Assembly (NCBI GenBank): GCA_021799435.1
Contig: JAJZAN010000009.1
Location: 1 to 60,924, forward strand
Reading direction: 5' to 3'
Length of the DNA: 60,924 nucleotides
DNA from: Bacillota bacterium
Lineage (GTDB): Bacteria > Bacillota > Sulfobacillia > Sulfobacillales > Sulfobacillaceae
Shown: piece after piece, positions 50,364 to 59,191 of the stretch
How positions within the stretch are numbered: position 1 is the stretch's first letter
Layout of the letters: each line of letters begins with the position of its first letter
Notes under the pieces: model-generated
What the model was told of the DNA's origin: nothing
Databases searched by the model: none
Seen by the model: the letters and a program-made list of their open reading frames with translations, nothing else
Translations under genes and position numbers: made by a program

Positions 50364-51367
50364 TTGGTGGGATGCAGGGCCCGATAAATCAGGGCCGCTC
50401 TCTGGGGTCCCACCCCTTCGACCTGGTCCAAGTCCTCTGGTGATGCGGCGGCCAGCGCGCGCACGTCCGGGAAGTGCAAAACCAAACGCTGCACCACATT
50501 ATCGGGCAAGCGCGGGACTTGATGGAGGAGCCGATACCCGCGCGGCACCAAAATGCGCTCCCCGTCATTCTTGCCGTAGCCCAAAGCGTGATACCAATCC
50601 TCGTTCATCATGTTGACCGAGCTGTGTTTGAGCCTCACCTGCTCACCATCCGTGGCTTGATAATCGCGCCAAATCCAATACCACTCTTGCTGCAAATCGG
50701 GAAACTCCTCCAACTGCAAATCCATCAAATGGCCGTCCTTGCCCAATTCCACAATGTACCCAGACAGTTCCTGGCGAATCTCGTGGGCGACCAATCCGCG
50801 GCGCAGCACCTCCACCACATCATCGAGAAGGACCCCGCCATACAGTTCCGCTTCCGCCAGACGCCGGACCGCCCCGCGGAACAGACGGTCGTAGCGTCCC
50901 AACGAATTGACCGCTCCCTGCGCCTTATTCAGAATGTAGCTGAGGTCGTGCAGGACAAAGCGCTCGCCTTGGTAGTACAACGAAACCGTGCCGCGGCGCT
51001 CTGAGATGGCCACCACTAGAGCGTTTCGGGTATTGGCGATGCGCTCGGCGGTACGGTGCCGGATGCCTGACTCGGATGTGTCCGCTTCCAGCCGCGGCAC
51101 CATCTCCACATTGGCCATCCGCAGGCGGGAGATATTCGCGTCCAAGAGGATTGCCCCATCCATCTTGGCCAGTTCGTACAGCAACGCCGGGTGAAACGGG
51201 ACGTCCAAGCGAAAGCCGCCGCGGCAGTCTTCATCAATGGCCGGCTCCCCGCCAATGATGATTAAGGCGCCCGTTTGCGCACGGATAATCCGATCGATGG
51301 CCTCGCGCAGGCGCGTGCCCGGTGCCACCTTGGCGACTTGTTCCAACATCCTTGTCATCTCGCTCAC
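50360..51367 (-). CDS. disA: DNA integrity scanning diadenylate cyclase DisA
   Basis: A 335-residue enzyme making c-di-AMP from two ATP while scanning DNA. The DAC domain has the DGA motif (KMDGAILLD, residues 70-72) and RHR (GIRHRTAER, 103-105). A helical linker and a C-terminal helix-hairpin-helix domain (VEGVGPQRAALIYRAL) follow. The start GTG at 51367 lies 7 bases after the radA stop, with GGGAG inside the end of radA, so both are one operon as in Bacillus. In spore-formers it reports DNA damage before sporulation. Confidence 0.96.
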   Translation of the reverse strand: MSEMTRMLEQVAKVAPGTRLREAIDRIIRAQTGALIIIGGEPAIDEDCRGGFRLDVPFHPALLYELAKMDGAILLDANISRLRMANVEMVPRLEADTSESGIRHRTAERIANTRNALVVAISERRGTVSLYYQGERFVLHDLSYILNKAQGAVNSLGRYDRLFRGAVRRLAEAELYGGVLLDDVVEVLRRGLVAHEIRQELSGYIVELGKDGHLMDLQLEEFPDLQQEWYWIWRDYQATDGEQVRLKHSSVNMMNEDWYHALGYGKNDGERILVPRGYRLLHQVPRLPDNVVQRLVLHFPDVRALAAASPEDLDQVEGVGPQRAALIYRALHPTN

Positions 51368-51374
51368 CCGTCGT

Positions 51375-52081
51375 CTACTCCCGTTCTCCCATTCCCAACC
51401 GCATCATGGCCGCTTCCACGGTATCTTCCGAGACTACCGCAAGTCCTGGCAATATTTCCGATATGCGACCGGGGACCAATGCTTTCTTAAATCCCAGATT
51501 TTGGGCTTCGTGCAGGCGCTCGCCCATCCGCCCCACCCGGCGCAGTTCACCCGTGAGCCCGATTTCGCCAGCCACTACCCATTCCGCGGGCACGGGCACC
51601 CCGGTAATGGAGCTGACCGCCGCTGTCATGATACCCAAATCCAGCGCCGGGTCATCCAGCGACACGCCGCCAGTCAGCTTAAAGAAGGCGTCCATCTCGG
51701 ACACTCGGAGCCCCAAGTGACGCTCGATGACGGCCAGTACCAAGGATACCCGGTGCGGATCCATCCCCGACACCACCCGCCGGGGATTTCCATAAGCCCG
51801 CACCAACAGCGCCTGGACCTCCACCAGAATGGGACGGCTGCCCTCCACAGCGGCCACGACCGCCGAACCCGGCACATCATGCGGACGTTCCGCCAAGAGC
51901 GCCCGCGACGGATCTTCGACGGGCACCAAGCCGTCGCCCTCCATAGCAAAAAGACCGAGCTCGCTGGTCGAACCAAAACGATTCTTAATGCCTCGGAGCA
52001 TGCGGAACACATGCTGCCGATCGCCTTCAAACATCAACACCACGTCCACCAGGTGCTCGACCACCCGGGGACCTGCAAGCG
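51375..52081 (-). CDS. radA: RadA, 3' exon (C-terminal part)
   Basis: This frame supplies the second half of the DNA-repair ATPase RadA: LAGPRVVEHLVD at the junction, the RadA-specific KNRFG motif (GIKNRFGSTSELG) and the Lon-like C-terminal domain (SLDDPALDLGIMTAAVSSI, AEWVVAGEIGLTGELRRVG). Length from the exon junction to the stop is 707 bases (3n+2), which matches the 3n+1 length of the 5' exon. Joined, they give about 449 residues, the usual RadA size. Splicing or removal of 52082-52848 is needed for a complete protein. Confidence 0.85.
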
Positions 52082-52726
52082 CTAATGGACACTGTCTTCA
52101 TCCTGCGGTTCCCACCACGCCGTTTGACGGTCCGGGCTGTAACGAAACCCGAGCGCTTCCGGCAGGGGCGAAGAACACGGCACAGGGTGCAACGGATGCC
52201 GCAGCATCTGGGATGCCACAGCCCAGTGCTGCCGGGGTATGCGGGACATGAGCCCCGGATGGCGGTTCAACGCCCCCAAAAGGGTTAAGGCCTGATCCAC
52301 GTCGTCCACCGACCACGGCAACCCGGTCGAACAACCGGGCCATTGGCAGAGCGTGTTCCATCCCTTTTCCCCCAGGCGGAGTGCGGTATCCATCCGAACT
52401 GTCCATCCCTCGGGGCTCCACGCGAGAGCGGCTTCCTCGTCCCCGATTGGGGTGACCGCAATACTGTGATGGCCCGTGGTTCCCACCCGCCGCAGAGCAA
52501 CCGGGGACAAGGTGAACCAATATCGATCGGTTGAAACCGCCAAAATGGGTTCGGAACCTGGCACCGGCAGTACGATTAACTGCCGCTCTGCCAAACGCCG
52601 GCCCAACCGCCACCATGCATCCCACTCCGGGTCCCGCCTTCCTTCTAATTGTCGGGCCCGGCGCAACATCTTGCTTCCCTGTGACCATAGCGTCAGGAGC
52701 TGGGCATATTGTCTCTGAGGATCCAA
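52082..52726 (-). CDS. ORF inside the radA intron, function unknown
   Basis: A 214-residue frame starting TTG 52726 just after AAGGAGG (an ATG at 52750 is also possible). It begins MDPQRQYAQLLTLWSQGSKM and has no LAGLIDADG, GIY-YIG, HNH or reverse-transcriptase motif I can see. Its 5' end overlaps the R/P7/P8/S core of the intron, and its TAG stop is exactly the last three bases of the intron. It might be a divergent maturase or endonuclease, or an unrelated cargo gene. Confidence 0.6.
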   Translation of the reverse strand: MDPQRQYAQLLTLWSQGSKMLRRARQLEGRRDPEWDAWWRLGRRLAERQLIVLPVPGSEPILAVSTDRYWFTLSPVALRRVGTTGHHSIAVTPIGDEEAALAWSPEGWTVRMDTALRLGEKGWNTLCQWPGCSTGLPWSVDDVDQALTLLGALNRHPGLMSRIPRQHWAVASQMLRHPLHPVPCSSPLPEALGFRYSPDRQTAWWEPQDEDSVH

Positions 52727-52848
52727 GTTTCCTCCTTGTTTCCTGCACATTGACCACAGCCAAGGACTCTCGTGCTTGGCTCATCTGGTGTTTCATGCAT
52801 ATAGCCCAGTGCCTCAGCCTAAGTTGCCTTAAGCTGCGGGCCGCATCG
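52082..52848 (-). other. Candidate group I intron inserted in radA
   Basis: A 767-base insert with group I intron features (RNA is the minus strand). P1: exon GGGU pairs with intron GCCC through a U.G pair at the splice site. P10: exon 2 CGC pairs with GCG next to it. P2 (52815-52836): CAGCUUAAG/CUUAGGCUG with a GCAA tetraloop. P3: GGCA (52810-52813)/UGCC (52703-52706). P4: CUGG/CCAG. Q-like GAUGAGCCAAGC, R-like CUCAGAGACAAUAUG (52705-52719) and S-like GCUAUGGUC (52683-52691). The last base is G. Confidence 0.7.
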
Positions 52849-53491
52849 ACCCTTCTTTGTTGACGTGCCCGACTAAAAACACCGGGCAGCCTTGCTTGGC
52901 GACCCGCATAATCTGGGACGCCACATCCCGAACCTGCGCCACCGACCCCGGTGCCGACTCCATTTCCGGATTGTAGGCGGTCTGCAGGGAGTCCACCACC
53001 GCCATCAGCCAGGGACGGGACTCAATCGCGGCAATAATGGTGCGGACATCGCCTTCTGCCAACAAAAACAAGTTCTCACTGTTGACCCCGAGGCGTTCAG
53101 CCCGAATCCGGGTTTGGACTTCGGACTCCTCTGCCGTCACGTACAAGACAGGCCCCTGCTGGCTGACATGGGCCGCAATCTGCAAGAGCAGAGTCGATTT
53201 GCCGATACCGGGATCTCCGCCCAAAAGCACGAAAGCGCCGGGCACGATACCGCCGCCCAAGACCCGGTCGACCTCGTCGATGCCGGTGGTTTGCCGGGCA
53301 ATCGGCTCGGTCGATACCTGGCTTAAGGGAACCGGATCGCGGCTGGCGCTCTTTTTCCCCGTTTGCGTGCGAGGACCCTCCACAACTTCTTCCACCATCG
53401 TGTTATAGCCGCCACAGCCCGGGCAGCGCCCCAGCCATCGGGCGCTGGCCGTGCCGCAGACTTGGCAGCTATATCGCGTGCGTTCGCGGAT
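52849..53491 (-). CDS. radA: RadA, 5' exon (zinc finger and ATPase)
   Basis: Encodes the N-terminal half of RadA: a C4 zinc finger (CQVC...CPGC, residues 9-26), then Walker A GGDPGIGKST (about 91-100), Walker B AVVDSLQT and VGHVNKEGS at the exon end. No ATG, GTG or TTG precedes the zinc finger: the in-frame stop (clpC's own TGA) is at 53498-53500, and the only likely initiation point is ATC at 53491, 11 bases after AAAGGA. An ATG at 53398 would omit the finger. Without splicing the frame ends at 52829. Confidence 0.85.
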
Positions 53492-53497
53492 TTCCGG

Positions 53498-55963
53498 TCA
53501 CGATCCTTTCTTGGCCGCAGCCTTGGAGGCTTTTTCGACCACTTGGGAAAAGACCAGGTGCCCATCTTTGGCGTCCACCAAAATCTTGGAGCCCTCGGGG
53601 AACTTGCCAGCCAGAATATGCTCTGCCAGTTCATCCTCGACCAAGTGCTGGATGGCCCGGCGCAATGGACGTGCGCCAAACACGGGATCGAATCCTTCCT
53701 TGGCGATGACCAACTTCGCGGCATCTGTCACCGAGAGGTGGTACCCGTTTTGCCCAATACGCTCTTCGACCTCCTCAAGCATAATTCCTACTATCTCCGA
53801 CAGGTGGTCCTCGGACAGTTCGTGGAAGACGATAATTTCGTCAACACGGTTGATGAACTCGGGACGAAAGGTGTGCTTCACCTCGTCCATGAGCCGCTCC
53901 TTCATGTCCCGATAGGCCGTGTCCTCGCTCTCTTTGCGGAACCCAATGGTGCCTTGCCGCTTAATCACATCCGCGCCCACATTCGAGGTCATAATGATGA
54001 CCGTGTTGCGGAAGTCGACCGTGCGGCCCTTGGCCTCCGTGAGACGCCCCTCTTCCAGCACTTGCAGGAGCACGTTGAAGACCTCCGGGTGTGCCTTTTC
54101 AATTTCGTCCAAGAGCACCACCGAGTACGGATGACGACGCACCGCTTCCGTCAATTGGCCGCCTTCTTCATAGCCCACATATCCGGGCGGGGCCCCCATC
54201 AGCCGGGAGACGGCATGCCGTTCCATGTACTCCGACATGTCGATGGTAATCATCGCGTCCTCGTCACCGAACAGTGAACCCGCCAAGGCCTTGGCCAACT
54301 CGGACTTGCCCACCCCAGTCGGACCTAGGAATAGGAATGAACCAATCGGTCGCTTGGGACTCTTGAGGCCCGCCCGGGCTCGCCGGATAGCCCGGCTGAG
54401 GGCGCGAACCGCCTCATTCTGACCCACCACGCGCTTATGCAACTCTTCTTCCAAGTGCAAAAGCCGCTCGGATTCCTCGCCAGCCAGCCGCTCCACGGGA
54501 ATACCGGTCCATGAAGACACAATGTGGGCGATGTCGTCGGGCGTCACGTTAATCGTCTCTTGACGCTGACGGTTGTGCCACTCCTGGGTCTCCTGGTCCA
54601 ACTGCTTGCGCAGGTTTTGCTCCTCGTCCCGCATTTGCGCGGCCTTTTCGAATTCCTGGGCCTGCACCGCCGCTTCCTTTTCCTTGCGGATTTCTTCGAG
54701 TTTGCCGGCCAGGTCCTTCAGGTCAGGCGGCGCCACATAGCTCTTCAAGCGCACCCGAGACGCTGCCTCGTCAATGAGGTCGATCGCCTTGTCTGGCAGG
54801 AAGCGGTCCGAAACATAGCGATCGGACAGGTTAACAGCCGCCTCAATGGCATCTGGGTTGATGTGCACCCGGTGGTGCGCTTCATAGCGGTCGCGCAGTC
54901 CCATCAGGATTTGCACCGCTTCCTCGGCGGAGGGCTCTTCCACCATGATGGGCTGGAACCGGCGTTCCAAGGCCGGGTCACGCTCCACGTACTTCCGGTA
55001 TTCGTCCAAGGTGGTGGCGCCAATGGCCTGCAGTTCACCGCGCGCCAGCGCCGGCTTCAAGATGTTGGCCGCATCGATGGCGCCCTCGGCCGCTCCTGCG
55101 CCGACGATGGTGTGCATCTCGTCAATAAACAAAATGACGTTTTTGGCTTCCCGGATCTCGTTCATAGCCCGCTTCAATCGGTCTTCGAACTCGCCCCGGT
55201 ATTTCGATCCGGCCAGCATAGCGCCGAGGTCCAGAGCCACAACTCGCCGATCTTTAAGAATCTCCGGCACCTTGTTCTCGACAATGCGCTCGGCCAAACC
55301 CTCCACTACTGCGGTTTTGCCCACACCCGGCTCGCCAATCAGGACCGGATTGTTCTTGGTTCGACGGCTCAGAATCTGAATGACCCGCTCCGCTTCCTTG
55401 TCTCGGCCGATGACCGGGTCCAGCTTCCCATCCCGCGCCATTTGCGTCAAATCGCGGCCGTACAAGTCCAACGTCGGGGTATTGACCTGCTGCGGAGACT
55501 CCGGAGAAGCCGCGGTCGGTCCGGTACTGCTGTTGGCGTGCATCAACTGATGGCGAACCTTGTTAAGGTCGGCGCCAGCCGCCAAGAGGACTTGTGCCGC
55601 CACGCCCTCTCCCTCACGAATGAGTCCCAAAAGCAGATGTTCGGGTCCGATGTAGTTCTGGTTCAAGGCGCGCGCTTCCTCGCCCGCCAACTCCAGCACC
55701 ACCTTTTTGGCCCGTGGGGTAAAGGTGACTTCCTCATTGGGTCCAATGGCTGGGCCTCGTCCAGTAGCCTTCAGCACCTCGGCCCGAACCGTTTCCAAAT
55801 CCAGGCCAATCGACTGCAGGATCTTGGCTGGGAGCGAGTTGGTCTCCCGAATGAGTCCCAAGAGCAGATGCTCGGTGCCCACGAAGTTGTGGCCCATGCG
55901 GCGGGCTTCGTCCTGAGCATGGATCACCACGCGTCGGGCCTTTTCGGTAAACTGTCCAAACAT
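53498..55963 (-). CDS. clpC: AAA+ unfoldase ClpC
   Basis: An 821-residue Hsp100 unfoldase feeding ClpP. Domains in order: double Clp-N repeat (to about 145), AAA1 with GEPGVGKT (210-217), a UVR/middle coiled domain typical of ClpC (about 415-460) that binds adaptors MecA/McsB, AAA2 with [14 protein letters not shown], then the C-terminal D2-small domain. The length and the UVR domain separate it from ClpB and ClpA. It lies in the CtsR operon behind mcsB and degrades arginine-phosphorylated proteins after heat stress. Confidence 0.97.
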   Translation of the reverse strand: MFGQFTEKARRVVIHAQDEARRMGHNFVGTEHLLLGLIRETNSLPAKILQSIGLDLETVRAEVLKATGRGPAIGPNEEVTFTPRAKKVVLELAGEEARALNQNYIGPEHLLLGLIREGEGVAAQVLLAAGADLNKVRHQLMHANSSTGPTAASPESPQQVNTPTLDLYGRDLTQMARDGKLDPVIGRDKEAERVIQILSRRTKNNPVLIGEPGVGKTAVVEGLAERIVENKVPEILKDRRVVALDLGAMLAGSKYRGEFEDRLKRAMNEIREAKNVILFIDEMHTIVGAGAAEGAIDAANILKPALARGELQAIGATTLDEYRKYVERDPALERRFQPIMVEEPSAEEAVQILMGLRDRYEAHHRVHINPDAIEAAVNLSDRYVSDRFLPDKAIDLIDEAASRVRLKSYVAPPDLKDLAGKLEEIRKEKEAAVQAQEFEKAAQMRDEEQNLRKQLDQETQEWHNRQRQETINVTPDDIAHIVSSWTGIPVERLAGEESERLLHLEEELHKRVVGQNEAVRALSRAIRRARAGLKSPKRPIGSFLFLGPTGVGKSELAKALAGSLFGDEDAMITIDMSEYMERHAVSRLMGAPPGYVGYEEGGQLTEAVRRHPYSVVLLDEIEKAHPEVFNVLLQVLEEGRLTEAKGRTVDFRNTVIIMTSNVGADVIKRQGTIGFRKESEDTAYRDMKERLMDEVKHTFRPEFINRVDEIIVFHELSEDHLSEIVGIMLEEVEERIGQNGYHLSVTDAAKLVIAKEGFDPVFGARPLRRAIQHLVEDELAEHILAGKFPEGSKILVDAKDGHLVFSQVVEKASKAAAKKGS

Positions 55964-55981
55964 GCTATCCCTCTTTTCCCT

Positions 55982-57025
55982 CTAATGTTGCCCCAAAAGA
56001 TGCGTCCTCAGTGTCCGAGCGCGAATGATATCCCGTTCGCTGGCCGACAGTTCCCGCCCTGCCTCCATCTGTAGAAACGACGGACGCGTCATCAGCGTCA
56101 ACTGCGGAAAGGTATACGGCAGCGGTTCCTCGATCAAACCCAAATCCACGCCCAGCTTCACATCGGATAAAAGTCGCAAAGCTTCGTCAGAAGTCAGAAT
56201 GCGGGCATTGGTGAGAATTCCCCACGACCGTCCCACCCGGTCTGCCATGACGAGTTCTGCATTGGACTTCAAATGCTCCCGGGCACTGCGCTCGCGACCC
56301 ACAATTTGCTGAACCACCACAGACAAGTTGTGAACCAGTTCATCCTCCGTCAGTCCCAGAGACACCTGATTGCTTATCTGAAAAATATTGCCCAGAGCCT
56401 CCGAACCTTCTCCATACAACCCACGGACCACAATACCCAGTTGCGCCAAAGTGGTGAATACCTGCGACGCTTGGCGGGTAATCACCAGCGCTGGCAGATG
56501 CAGCATCACGGAGGCCCGCATGCCCGTGCCTAAGTTGGTCGGCCAGGCAGTCAAATACCCGCTGGTCTCGTCGTAGGCGTAATCCAAATGCTGTTCCAAC
56601 ACATCGTCCAGCTTATTGGCGACCTGCCAGGCTTGTTCAACTTGCAGTCCGGGCAATAACACCTGCACCCGCAGATGATCCTCTTCATTGACCATGATGC
56701 TGATGCTCTCTCGCTGGTCGAGAGCCACCCCTTCATAGCGAATGGGATTCTGCACCAAGAGCGGACTCACCATGTGTTTTTCCATCAGCACCTGACGTTC
56801 TAAGGGCGCCATGTCCTGCAAACGGCGAAAGTGGACTTGCCATCCCGGCTCCATGGCGTTCACGGCTGACTCCACGGAATCCAGCAGCCGGCGCCCCTGT
56901 TCATCGTTCATACGGTGAGGAAACGGCACGCCTTTGACGTTTCGGGCCAGCCGAACCCGGCTGGACAGCACAATGTCCGATTCCGGCCCGGTGCCCTCCA
57001 TCCATTCACTGAATCCTGGGTTCAT
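55982..57025 (-). CDS. mcsB: Protein arginine kinase McsB
   Basis: A 347-residue phosphagen-kinase-fold enzyme that phosphorylates arginines and marks proteins, including CtsR, for ClpCP. Family features: SSRVRLARNVKGVPFPH at the N-terminus, SIMVNEEDHLRVQ, YLTAWPTNLGTGMRASV and GLYGEGSEALGNIFQISNQ. The start overlaps the mcsA stop (ATGA). The activator McsA is encoded directly upstream. The length equals that of Bacillus McsB. Confidence 0.96.
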   Translation of the reverse strand: MNPGFSEWMEGTGPESDIVLSSRVRLARNVKGVPFPHRMNDEQGRRLLDSVESAVNAMEPGWQVHFRRLQDMAPLERQVLMEKHMVSPLLVQNPIRYEGVALDQRESISIMVNEEDHLRVQVLLPGLQVEQAWQVANKLDDVLEQHLDYAYDETSGYLTAWPTNLGTGMRASVMLHLPALVITRQASQVFTTLAQLGIVVRGLYGEGSEALGNIFQISNQVSLGLTEDELVHNLSVVVQQIVGRERSAREHLKSNAELVMADRVGRSWGILTNARILTSDEALRLLSDVKLGVDLGLIEEPLPYTFPQLTLMTRPSFLQMEAGRELSASERDIIRARTLRTHLLGQH

Positions 57026-57555
57026 TCGGCTTGACCCCCTTCAATGCGACGAATTTGGTCCCGAATTTCCGCCGCCTCCTCAAACGCCTCCCGCTTGATG
57101 GCTTCTGACATCCGCTCCCTCAAAGAGTCCAACTCACGGCGGACGCTCAAGTCGTGGGCTCCCCGCTGCGGCAGTTTGCCGCGATGCTGAACCCGGCCAT
57201 GCAGGCGCAGGATGAGGGGATTGAGCTCATTTTGGAAAGCCTCATAACAGCGATCACAGCCCAACCGTCCGCTTTCAGCGAATTTCCGATACGTGTATCC
57301 GCAGTGCGGGCAACTATGTTCGAACGCGGCTTGCGTCTCGCGGTTGGCCATCTGAGGTCCATTGCCGATCAAACCGCCCAGTACGTGCTGAACGGTAAAC
57401 TGCGGTCCCAGCATGAAGTGAAAGGCCCCTTCTTCGCGAGCGCAGTCTTCACAAAGAAACCGATCCGACTTCTCCCCATTCACCACGCGGCTGAAGTGCA
57501 CGTGAGCCGCTCTTTGTCCACAGCGCTGACACATCTGTGTTTCCTGTTCGCTCAT
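57022..57555 (-). CDS. mcsA: McsB activator protein McsA
   Basis: A 177-residue protein with CxxC zinc-binding pairs (MCQRCGQR, LCEDCAREE, SCPHCGYTY, LGCDRCYEAF), matching McsA, and a C-terminal UVR motif (RERMSEAIKREAFEEAAEIRDQ) that binds ClpC or McsB. It activates the arginine kinase. Overlaps of 4 bases with both ctsR and mcsB indicate a tightly coupled operon. Confidence 0.95.
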   Translation of the reverse strand: MSEQETQMCQRCGQRAAHVHFSRVVNGEKSDRFLCEDCAREEGAFHFMLGPQFTVQHVLGGLIGNGPQMANRETQAAFEHSCPHCGYTYRKFAESGRLGCDRCYEAFQNELNPLILRLHGRVQHRGKLPQRGAHDLSVRRELDSLRERMSEAIKREAFEEAAEIRDQIRRIEGGQAE

Positions 57556-58022
57556 GGCTGCAGGCCCCCTCTGCTGTCAAAAGCCGCGGTCAGCATTGCC
57601 CGAAGCAGTCGGGCGCGTACCCGATCGCGTTCCGGCAACCCCAATTGCAATACGTCCCGCTTCAATGCCGACTGCATGACACCAGCCTCGCGCTCCGAGA
57701 TGAGGCCGGATTCCAATACCCGCACGATGAGACCGAACGCTCTGGCCTGATCAATCTCATCAATTTCCGAAAGCAGTGCTGCCAGCTCCTGCTGTTCAGC
57801 GTCCAGCTTCATGACACGGATGTTGCCGCCCCCGCCCCGCCGGCCTTCCACCACATACCCGCGGTCGGGCGTAAAGCGCGACATCAGCACATAACTAATT
57901 TGCGACGGGACACAATCAAACCGTTCAGCAATCTCGGTCCGCTGAATCACTATGGCGCCATCTGGAGACTTCTGCAGCAGATAGCGAATGTAGGCCTCGA
58001 TTTCGTCCGCAATACTTGCCAT
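57552..58022 (-). CDS. ctsR: Heat-shock repressor CtsR
   Basis: A 156-residue winged-helix repressor of class III heat-shock genes. Family blocks: ADEIEAYIRYLLQKSPDG, RTEIAERFDCVPSQISYVL (helix-turn-helix) and the GGGGNIRVMKL wing tip that inserts into DNA and senses temperature. It is the first gene of the operon and is likely autoregulated through the CtsR box just after its promoter (58037-58059). Confidence 0.96.
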   Translation of the reverse strand: MASIADEIEAYIRYLLQKSPDGAIVIQRTEIAERFDCVPSQISYVLMSRFTPDRGYVVEGRRGGGGNIRVMKLDAEQQELAALLSEIDEIDQARAFGLIVRVLESGLISEREAGVMQSALKRDVLQLGLPERDRVRARLLRAMLTAAFDSRGGLQP

Positions 58023-58036
58023 CGCACCTCACCGTT

Positions 58037-58059
58037 TTTGACTTTGACTTTCTTTGTCT
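58037..58059 (-). promoter_or_regulatory. CtsR operator
   Basis: The minus strand reads AGACAAA-GAA-AGTCAAA, followed by GTCAAA: two heptads with a 3-base spacer close to the CtsR consensus (A/G)GTCAAANAN(A/G)GTCAAA, plus a third half-site. It starts just after the -10 box, so bound repressor would block promoter clearance. Confidence 0.85.
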
Positions 58060-58065
58060 TTCCTT

Positions 58066-58093
58066 ATTATAGCATAGGCAGCCTCGGTGTCTA
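58066..58093 (-). promoter_or_regulatory. Sigma-A promoter of the ctsR operon
   Basis: Minus strand: TAGACA (58088-58093), a 16-base spacer and a consensus TATAAT (58066-58071). The CtsR box lies directly downstream. Confidence 0.8.
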
Positions 58094-58404
58094 GATAGTG
58101 TGGGGAAAATGTTCCGTCGATATGCCCGACTTGGATGCCTGCATGAAACGGATAGGCCTGCCTATGCGGGACTGGCCTGCCGAACTATAGTCTGCCGGAT
58201 GTCGGAGCTTCACTTGGCATGGTTCTGTTCTGCGCGTTCCTGTCGCAGGGGCAACGGCGCGTGAGCGGGCATCCACGGACCTCCTCTGGCGGCTCGCCAA
58301 CGCCGAACCGGCCATAGCGAGAGAAGGCGCCTAAAAATGAAGAGCGCGTCAGGGATGCGCCCTTCATCCATGAGCCTCGAGATTAACGCATAGATCTCAC
58401 CCTC
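58094..58404. other. Intergenic region, no gene seen
   Basis: About 310 bases between the ctsR promoter and the stop of the oxygenase gene. Two short overlapping minus-strand frames have no ribosome site and low-complexity translations. I support no gene here. Confidence 0.5.
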
Positions 58405-59139
58405 TCAAACCTCACCGTCATATTCATCCTCGTAGCGATCAGAGCTGCGCGGCGTTGCCAGCACTTTCTGCTGCTCCGGGCTCAGTCGGCCAAGGAGGTC
58501 TTCTGAGCGGTCATATTCACGCCAAGAAATCGCCGTGGGACTGTATTTGTAAAGCAATGACCGACGCTCGTGCGCGCCCTGCCACGGCAGAGTGCCGTGG
58601 GTTAAGGCTTCCGTAAAGATCAGCACATCGCCAGCCTTTTGGGGGACATGCACCACAGGTCCCATGTCCTTCAGGGTCTCAAACTCCTCGGGGACGGGAA
58701 AGTTAGCTTTGTGACTGCCGGGAATACAGCAGAATCCTCCGTCATCAAGTCCGATGTCAGTCAGGGCATAGGACACCACCACCAGACCGCTGAAAATGGT
58801 GTCGTTGCGCACATGATAGTATTGTCCGGGGTCGTATGGGGTTCCGCCGCCGTGCAAGTCCAACTGGCGTGCACCCTGTCGATGGATGATGGCGTATTCG
58901 TGATCCAAGCGATAATGCTTGCCGATGATGGCGGTCAGATAGGGATGGACCACCGGATCCAAGATGAGGTCGCGGAAATCCGGCTCATCCCACTCCAAAA
59001 ACCCCGACCAGATGCGCGCACCTGCCGCCTGGCGGCGGTCGATGGCCGCATTCAGAGCCGCAATTTGAGCGGGCTTCAGCACATTTTTGATGACAAGATA
59101 TCCCTGGACATCGAATAAATACCGTTCCTTGGCGTTCAT
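58405..59139 (-). CDS. Phytanoyl-CoA dioxygenase (PhyH)-family oxygenase
   Basis: A 244-residue Fe(II)/2-oxoglutarate-dependent oxygenase-like protein. The double-stranded beta-helix core shows a likely first His in DLHGGGTPYDPGQYY, then VSYALTDIGLDDGGFCCIPGSHKANFP and the second His in TEALTHGTLPW, with an Arg later (RRSLLYKYSP) for 2-oxoglutarate. An acidic tail ends the protein. The start at 59139 follows GGAGGAGGAACC. It is 52 bases downstream of an M28 peptidase gene and may share its transcript. The substrate is unknown. Confidence 0.88.
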   Translation of the reverse strand: MNAKERYLFDVQGYLVIKNVLKPAQIAALNAAIDRRQAAGARIWSGFLEWDEPDFRDLILDPVVHPYLTAIIGKHYRLDHEYAIIHRQGARQLDLHGGGTPYDPGQYYHVRNDTIFSGLVVVSYALTDIGLDDGGFCCIPGSHKANFPVPEEFETLKDMGPVVHVPQKAGDVLIFTEALTHGTLPWQGAHERRSLLYKYSPTAISWREYDRSEDLLGRLSPEQQKVLATPRSSDRYEDEYDGEV

Positions 59140-59191
59140 GGTTCCTCCTCCATAAGAAAATATTGGCCGCGTCCACCAAGGAACGCGACAT

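Noticed and set aside
52082..52848. Intein in RadA
   Set aside because: An intein must keep one open frame through the host gene. Here an in-frame TAA follows KEGSMRPAA, and the insert's own frame has a separate start and ribosome site.
52082..52848. Insertion sequence or transposon in radA
   Set aside because: I see no terminal inverted repeats, no transposase motif and at most a 2-base duplication (CG). The P1/P10/P2 pairing fits an intron better, though a search is needed to exclude it formally.
58094..58404. Short minus-strand ORFs between ctsR and the oxygenase gene
   Set aside because: No ribosome sites, overlapping frames and low-complexity translations; likely chance.
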